Shown here piece after piece: positions 58,540 through 64,000 of a stretch of DNA of 64,000 bases. The translations under genes and the position numbers were made by a program. The first letter of the stretch is position 1. Every line of letters begins with the position of its first letter. Under the pieces are notes generated by a model, which saw only the letters and a list, made by a program, of their open reading frames with translations, was not told the DNA's origin and did not search any database. The DNA comes from Neoceratodus forsteri. Its lineage: Eukaryota; Chordata; Ceratodontiformes; Ceratodontidae. The stretch covers positions 1,189,147,001 to 1,189,211,000 of the forward strand of contig CM028132.1 of NCBI GenBank assembly GCA_016271365.2. The letters are read 5' to 3'.

Positions 58540-58770
58540 CCTCATGACTGATCGTTTGGAAAAACTTATAAAACCAGCAAAAGGGGAAACTTTTTTCCAA
58601 TAAGAGCATCCATTGTATGGAACACCTTGCCACAAGAATTGGTAGAGGCAACTAGTGCCACTGTCTTTAGAAACAAATTAGATGTTTGGTTGAGGGATAA
58701 TAGATAAATAATGCCTCGATGGACTCTGGCCTTCTTCTGTTCTTTCATACCAAGTAATACCAAGTAAGTA
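58540..58770 (+). mobile_element. LINE C-terminal scrap, plus strand
   Basis: ASIVWNTLPQELVEATSATV and FRNKLDVWLRDNR, then a stop near 58705, form a CR1-type C-terminus. It sits head-to-head with, and interrupts, the Rex1-like LINE. Confidence 0.6.
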
Positions 58771-58779
58771 ATTGGATCT

Positions 58780-60395
58780 GCATTGTTTGCATCTTCTTTT
58801 AAGAAACAAAAATAGTTTTCCACACTAACAAAAATACTCTTTAAATTTTTTTTTTTATTCTGTATATAGCAACAAGCCATTGTATAATAGGAATAATGCA
58901 GTCCAGGGTGTGTGCCGTGCTTGGATAATGCCACGCCTGGGGCATTGGACACACTCAGCCCTCTGACCTCGCCCAACCCCCAAGCGTGGCGTTTTCCCAG
59001 CATGACACACACCTGTCATGCATTATGCAACTATAACACACACAACGAGTTGGGTTTTCTCTCCTGATAGAGCACTCCCAGGTATGTTATAAGGCACGAG
59101 GCACTTGGTAACGTAGTGCTTCCTACGCACTGGCGTGTTGTTATCAGGAGATAAACTCACAGCTCGGAGTGTGTTATTGCGCTTATAAATGGGCCTCAAG
59201 TAATTATTTATTGGGGAAAAACAATTATAAAAATTACAAAATATAAAAACATGGTTTCAATAAATCAAGTAGTAAAAAAAAGTCCCCTATGAAGTCAGAG
59301 TTAAGTTGGCAGTACAGTGTCTGTAAGTGTTCCTAAGATTATTTGTTACTGTGTTTACTGATTTAGATTCGTTTAAGTCCTCCTGCAACATTTTTGTTGT
59401 TTTCCTGTTAATTGGTGAGAGTAGTGTTTTTAAGACCGAGCTTGCACTTACACTGACAGCTGCCCATCTGCGATCTTGTCTGGTGAGGTTGCTGTATCTC
59501 AGTCGCTACTCCATCCCCCCACCCCCATACTTGGTCTCAGAAAAACTGTGACAGTGTCAGAAAGACAGAGTAATTATTTTCTTTAGTGTTCTGTGTGTGT
59601 TTTTCTTTAAAGGACAGAGTCAGAGCATGAACCAGCAGCAGTATGGGGAGCAAGCCTGTTGCTTACTAGCTGCGTACACAGTGGTTACCTGCTTCATGGG
59701 TGTGGAATTACAGGGTATTTTCAGTGTGCCATGGTGAAGAAAGCTATCATTTGTAATAAAAATGTTTATGGAGTACTTGTAGGTAGGACCACACACACGA
59801 ACTGCTTTCGATTGAACTTGAATTCGGGTAGGCGTGTCCTCAGGAGCCACCATAGCTTGGCGCTTCAGCGGTTCGGGTTTCTGAAAGTAAAAGACAGTCA
59901 GCTTTTGTAGATCACATTCCCGTTTGTGCCCCGAACTGCAGGTTACTTTTTTTTTTTAATATTACAGTGGCATTGTGCGGACAAATGGAGTCTTTTTGTG
60001 GGGAGTGACCTTTTTTTTTTTTTTTACATTCTGCATTTGTTTGAAAGTGTGTCGTGCCGGCACGCACTGTGCTGACGAGTTCGGTGACAGTTTTGTGGAG
60101 GAGAGGTGAGACTTTTCATGGGAAATGTGGAAAAGAAACTTTTCAAAAGTTTTGCTGTTTTTATTTAGAGGTTCTGTTGTGTGGTATGAAAGAGGTGGGG
60201 GCAGGCAGACCGGCGCTCGGTCTCAGGGATGTCGCGCTGTGAGCTATGCCAGCCTGTGTTTCTGTTTTCAGCTGGCACAGCTCACTGATTCTGTGGTGTT
60301 GTGGGGACCAGGAGGCGGAGGTAGTGCGTTGGCTACTGTCATCTGATAAAGATATGGCTCAGATGATGTAGTAGCCATTCAGAATGGTGGATTTT
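58780..60395. other. No gene recognised
   Basis: Mixed sequence with T runs at about 58848, 59948 and 60010. Short paired stretches such as TCTCCTGATA (59060) and TATCAGGAGA (59143) suggest a foldback element of about 100-300 bp, but I could not fix its ends. Confidence 0.4.
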
Positions 60396-60418
60396 TTAGC
60401 CTATTTATAATCCTTTAT

Positions 60419-60438
60419 TAATATATATATATATATAT
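60419..60438. repeat. (AT)n tract
   Basis: Short AT run within the Rex1-like LINE region. Confidence 0.85.
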
Positions 60439-60839
60439 TTGTCCCTCTGCAAAATAACATTACCTCTGTTTTATTGGTATTTAGAACTAATTTTTTTTTG
60501 TAAAAGAGGTTTGAAGGTTGTTAAATGCTTCTTGCAAACATTATTGTATGTGATGTGTCTTAGACCCTGATAGTAAATAATAGTATCATCAGTTTAGAGG
60601 TGATATTTTAAACCTAAATAATTAAACTCAGCATCATTCATATACAAATTAAAAAGGAGTGGTCCAAAAATTGATCCTTGGGGTACTCCCTGCCTTATTT
60701 CCTTTAACTCTGAACAGTATTGATCCCGACAAACTTTTTGCTTTCTTCCCTTCTAATAACTGTAAAACCAGTTTATTGTATCATCTAAAAAACCCATAAG
60801 CTTTATTTTTCATAATAATATACTATGGTCTAAAGTTCA

Positions 60840-61320
60840 TAGATAATGTACGAGTTTGAAGGTCAATGACCTTTTAGCAACTCACCACTTTTCAGCGGTA
60901 AAACTCACACATTTCCCTGCTCATATAGTCATCTAAGGAATGTTTAAACACTTCCATGGTACTATTCATCACCACTCTTCCGGCAAGGGAGTTCCATGTA
61001 GTAATCACCCTTTGACTAAATCAGTTGCTTCTATTAACAGTTCTATTGACTTCACCTCTTAATTTCAGATTATGAGACTGTCTCGTTTTATTAGTATGTT
61101 GTCTACTCAGTCCTATGCTTTCCCATATAGTATCATTTTTTGTTGCATTGAATATGAGACAAAGATCTCCTCGCAATCTTCTGTACTCCATGGAATACAG
61201 ACGCAGTTCACCCAGCCTATCCTCATACGCTTTATGCTGCATATTGTTAATTTATTTGTTGCTGTTCTCTTCGGCCTTTCTATGAACTTTTTTGCCTTCT
61301 ACAGATCTATAAGTAAGGCA
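60840..61320 (-). mobile_element. CR1-type LINE C-terminus, minus strand
   Basis: HKAYEDRLGELRLYSMEYRR and RGDLCLIFNATKND (61130-61240), then LKLRGEVNRT, a stop, FSQRVITTWNSLAGRVVMNS and TMVFKHSLDDYMSREM. This reproduces the CR1 order YESRLQELNMYSLEQCR ... LRGGRF ... FFTERVVD ... FKAAWD. It splits the Rex1-like reverse transcriptase between its TALLKV and VPQGS blocks. Confidence 0.7.
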
Positions 61321-61339
61321 CCCATTTGCATTGCTACTA

Positions 61340-61550
61340 TTTTTTTTTGTTGGTTGTTTAACCAGGTATAGCACACTAAGCTGGTAGCTTTTTACAGGAG
61401 CGACCTGGGAACACAAGGAGGTTAAGTGACTTGCTCAGGATCACACAGTATGCAAGTGGAAGCTGTGGGATTCAAACCCAGGTCTGGTCTGCTGGATGTC
61501 ACCAGATTTGCAGCTCAGAGCCTTAGACCACTGTGCTATACTGCCTCCTC
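61340..61550 (-). mobile_element. MIR-like SINE
   Basis: A near twin of the SINE at 36113-36326: minus-strand GCAGTATAGCACAGTGG, GGTTTGAATCCC, GTGATCCTGAGCAAGTCACT, AGCTTAGTGTGCTATACC and TTAAACAACC before a T-run complement. Complete from head to tail. Confidence 0.88.
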
Positions 61551-61552
61551 GA

Positions 61553-61564
61553 TATATATATGTA

Positions 61565-61640
<76 letters not shown>
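61553..61640. repeat. (AT)n microsatellite
   Basis: About 40 AT units between two SINEs, with GTATATATG variants on the left edge. Confidence 0.95.
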
Positions 61641-61642
<2 letters not shown>

Positions 61643-61835
61643 ATTTAATTTAGTCTTTGGTAACTCTAAAAAGGCCCACTAAGCACAAGTTCCTGCTTTC
61701 AGGGGCGACCTGGGAGCACTGGGTGGTTGTGACTTGCTCAGAGTCTCACAGTATGCAAGTGGAGGTCAGGTCTGGTCTGCTGGATGTATCAAGCTTGTTC
61801 ACACCTCATTCCTCTAACCTCTAGGCTATACTGCC
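61641..61835 (-). mobile_element. MIR-like SINE with L2-type 3' tail
   Basis: Minus strand: GCAGTATAGCCTAGAGGTTA, then CAGACCAGACCTGAC, CTCTGAGCAAGTCACAACC, GGTCGCCCCTGAAAGCAGG, TAGTGGGCC and a TAAATTAAATTAAA tail. The GGTCGCCCCTGAAA ... AGTGGGC part equals the L2-like LINE 3' end at 11066-11150. The (AT)n run may have grown from its tail. Confidence 0.8.
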
Positions 61836-62904
61836 AGCTCACTATATCCCCAGTCACCTTTAGTAATGCTGTTTGGGTACTATGTTTTTCCCTAAAACCT
61901 GATTGGTTAGGATTTAAAATATTATCAGTATTTATTTAAATGTGGCTTTGTTTGATTTGCAATACTTTTTTCACAAATTTTAGCAACCACGTAATAAGGA
62001 TCTGTAATTAACAATTTCATTCTTTGAACTTGATCTGAAAATAGGTATTACTTTTGCTGTTTTCCACTCATCTGGAAAATCATGAGTGCTCAGTGATGCA
62101 CTGAAAATGACTGTGAGAGGATAAGCAATGATTGGTGCTGCGTATTTCAGCAACCTATTACACAAATTATCAGGTCCAATTCCTCTCCTGACATTTATTT
62201 TTAATCACTGTGACACCGCTCCTTAGGGGTTAGCATAGTAAGATGAAACACCTCATTATTTAATCCAGTTTGTCTGTATACATCTTTATGTTCAGCAGGA
62301 GTTGTATGATCTAAGTCATCAGGTACTGCACCCATAGTCAAAAAATCACAATCCATCAATCTCAAGTCCAAATTCCTTTTTCTCCCCTTTAAATATTAAA
62401 TGTCTTAGGACAGCTATTTGAGCCTGGTTCCTGTAGTTTATGAATCAAATTCCAAACTTTTCCTGAATTGGACTGATGACTATCTTCAAGTACGTGTTTA
62501 TAAAAATCTGTTTTGGCCTCCCTTACTTCCTTTAGGTATTTCCTAATTGCCCTATATTTTTCCCAATCTGATTGGGCATTAGTTTTCTTTGCCTTTTTCC
62601 ACTGCTTATTTCATTGTTTTTTTAATTGTATGCAGCCTTTCCTTGAGCCATATCGCATTGTTGGTCCTTGAGTATGCCTTTCTTTGGTGAGTCGGTGAAT
62701 GGGCCGGAGATTAAGTAGGATCTGTGGTGATACCGTAGGGAGGGAAAGTACTAGGTGGGCCAAACAATCAACTGGCAAATTCAACGTTTCTGTTTCTATA
62801 ACGAGAACAAAACAAGATTTGAAAATTTGTATCAAGTAAAGGACAAATTAAAAGCACAAAATACAGGGCTGAAAATCTGCATCAAGTTTAACACAATAAA
62901 GCGT

Positions 62905-64000
62905 AAATAATACAAAAGGTACTTAACAATGCAAGTAAGATACAGCAGTTGTGGAAACAGAATGTATGTGTTGGTTCCTTTTTCTAGATTTTAGAAACTT
63001 TTCACACTCACACTGGATATCCAAAGTGATTTTTTTTTGCTCCCACCCTAGACTGGCCATCAGCCCATTCCATGTATTCAGCCTGTTATCTCCAGTACTT
63101 ACCTCCACCACAGTGTTTCTTCCTGGCTTGCCCCCAAGACGGGGCCCCTGAGATTGGGCAGGCATGACCCTGGAGGACTCTGTACTTAGTTTCTGGGGGG
63201 AGGACCTCAGAGCAGGTAGCGCAGGTCTTGCCATGCATGGCAGGTGGCATCCTGCATCAGTCCTGCTTTTCCGCTTTTCGGGCCCCCCCCCCACGTGTGC
63301 GGCTGTGGCAGTATCCTTGGGGCAGGGACGCTTGGCAGCATGTAATCACCCATATTAAGAGCACCTTCGTAAGCCACCACCAGGAGCTGTTCCAGGAGTT
63401 GTCCGAAACGACCCGCCCCAGGAGGGAAGCATCCAAAGGATGCCCTGACTCTCTCCCTGCCAGCATCCACTCCTGAGGGTGCGACTTGGTGCCAGCATGC
63501 CAGAGTGATGCCCTATCGCTCGGCGCAACACAGCCAGCTATTCAAGAGTAATTTAAGCAGCTAAAGTTAATTGGCAACTTTTGCACACGCCATGATCAGA
63601 GTTGTAAATATTTTGGGAAAAAATTATTAAAAACCCAGGAAATGTGATTTTAACAGTATGCTGGGAAGAAGCTTTGAAACATTACATGGAGGTCCCTGGA
63701 CACATGATGATGGTTTAAAAAGGTGGACATCTTTATTACATCATGGGATTTACCATTTTGTTTCTCAGTAAGTAAACTCTGTCAAGCTGAGAGCTGCAGA
63801 AGTATGGTAATTAATAGAATTAAAGACATCTCTTATCAAATTGACTTGGCCAGTGTGGCACATTGCACAGGTTTTCCTTGTATGCATCCTGAAAAAAACA
63901 ATTTTGAAAAAGTGTTTACCTTTTGAATTGTGAACTAAATCATCACATTAAAACTATAGCTTGCCTTAGATTTGACCTCCGTTTTGGATCCAAAACATTT
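62905..64000. other. No gene recognised
   Basis: Mixed-composition sequence with a C-rich patch near 63280. No domain sense on either strand. Confidence 0.5.

Larger units (their letters stand above)
57518..62900 (-). mobile_element. Rex1/Babar-like LINE, fragmented by later insertions
   Basis: Minus-strand pieces occur in the right order for one LINE: a spacer helix SDWEKYRAIRKYLKEVREAK and KVWNLIHKLQEP (62400-62640), RT fingers SLSTHDFPDEWKTAKVIPIF (61980-62165), NQSGFREKHSTQTALLKVTG (61860-61900), QGVPQGSIFGPLLFNLYMND (60640-60690) with TDD box at 60586-60594, YDGTRLQQVEEYKYLRLWID (58340-58415), and the C-terminal IIDYADMVYGASATDLRK with LYRELNWLHLELRRNLH (57861-58247). In the polymerase box the Tyr codon reads TAA (60595-60597). 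Between the pieces are a CR1 scrap, two SINEs, an (AT)n run and unassigned sequence. Family naming relies on overall resemblance. Confidence 0.65.

Noticed and set aside
59050..59200. MITE with TCTCCTGATA/TATCAGGAGA arms
   Set aside because: Arms are only 10 bp with no clear termini or target duplication.
61426..61653. Open frame ending in Tyr-Ile repeats
   Set aside because: It is SINE sequence followed by (AT)n.
1..64000. CRISPR arrays, operons, ribosome binding sites, bacterial genes
   Set aside because: No regular spaced repeats with unique spacers and no dense coding layout; the element content is vertebrate.

Overview
The window reads as intergenic or deep intronic DNA from a large-genome, non-mammalian, non-avian vertebrate. 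I found no host protein-coding exon, rRNA, functional tRNA or CRISPR array that I can support. Nearly everything recognisable is transposable-element sequence: CR1, L2-like, Rex1/Babar-like and L1/Tx1-like LINEs, MIR-like and other tRNA-derived SINEs, an endogenous retrovirus, a family of very long solo LTRs, MITE-like inverted repeats, and (GT)n, (CT)n, (AT)n and (TAG)n microsatellites. The mix suggests an amphibian or reptile. The CR1 tail (TTTCTATG)n makes me suspect a caecilian, but this is a guess and not a demonstrated identity.

Layout. 1-3751: a minus-strand endogenous retrovirus with a 1,002-bp 5' LTR, a tRNA-Pro-type primer binding site, a gutted interior and a 3' LTR that runs off the window. 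4300-5190: three minus-strand SINEs. 8.5-10.9 kb: a CR1 scrap and an LTR-like element. 11.1-12.5 kb: a 5'-truncated minus-strand L2-like LINE. 13.4-18.6 kb: the centrepiece, an almost complete CR1 with a zinc-finger plus SGNH-esterase ORF1, an endonuclease/reverse-transcriptase ORF2, a TTTCTATG tail, and a tandem-repeat block just upstream. 19.0-20.8, 35.8-37.9 and 40.1-42.1 kb: three copies of one 1.8-2.1 kb TG...CA LTR, two with perfect 4-bp target duplications. 22-31 kb: MITE-like repeats, long imperfect hairpins, microsatellites, a fresh SINE with a 10-bp target duplication, and a sequence with hammerhead-like core motifs. 38.9-39.5 kb: a 114-bp duplication with two mismatches. 42.4-43.0 and 52.3-54.5 kb: L1/Tx1-like ORF1 and ORF2 remnants. 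46.7-50.0 kb: a second L2-like LINE that starts with a decayed 2A-like motif. 55-63 kb: a dense nest in which a plus-strand CR1, a minus-strand CR1, SINEs and a minus-strand Rex1-like LINE interrupt each other.

How the parts relate. All LINE ORFs are broken by stops and frameshifts, so none should be autonomous now. The L2-like LINE 3' end (CGCCCCTGAAAA ... GTGGGCTTA ... TTCAATAAATAAA) recurs as the tail of SINEs elsewhere in the window, which is the classic sign of a SINE borrowing its partner LINE's machinery. Nesting gives a relative chronology: SINEs interrupt LTR copy 2, a CR1, the L1/Tx1 and the Rex1-like element. I do not see an undescribed functional system; the most novel-looking items are the long-LTR family, the LINE 2A relic, the CR1 upstream tandem array and the hammerhead-like segment.
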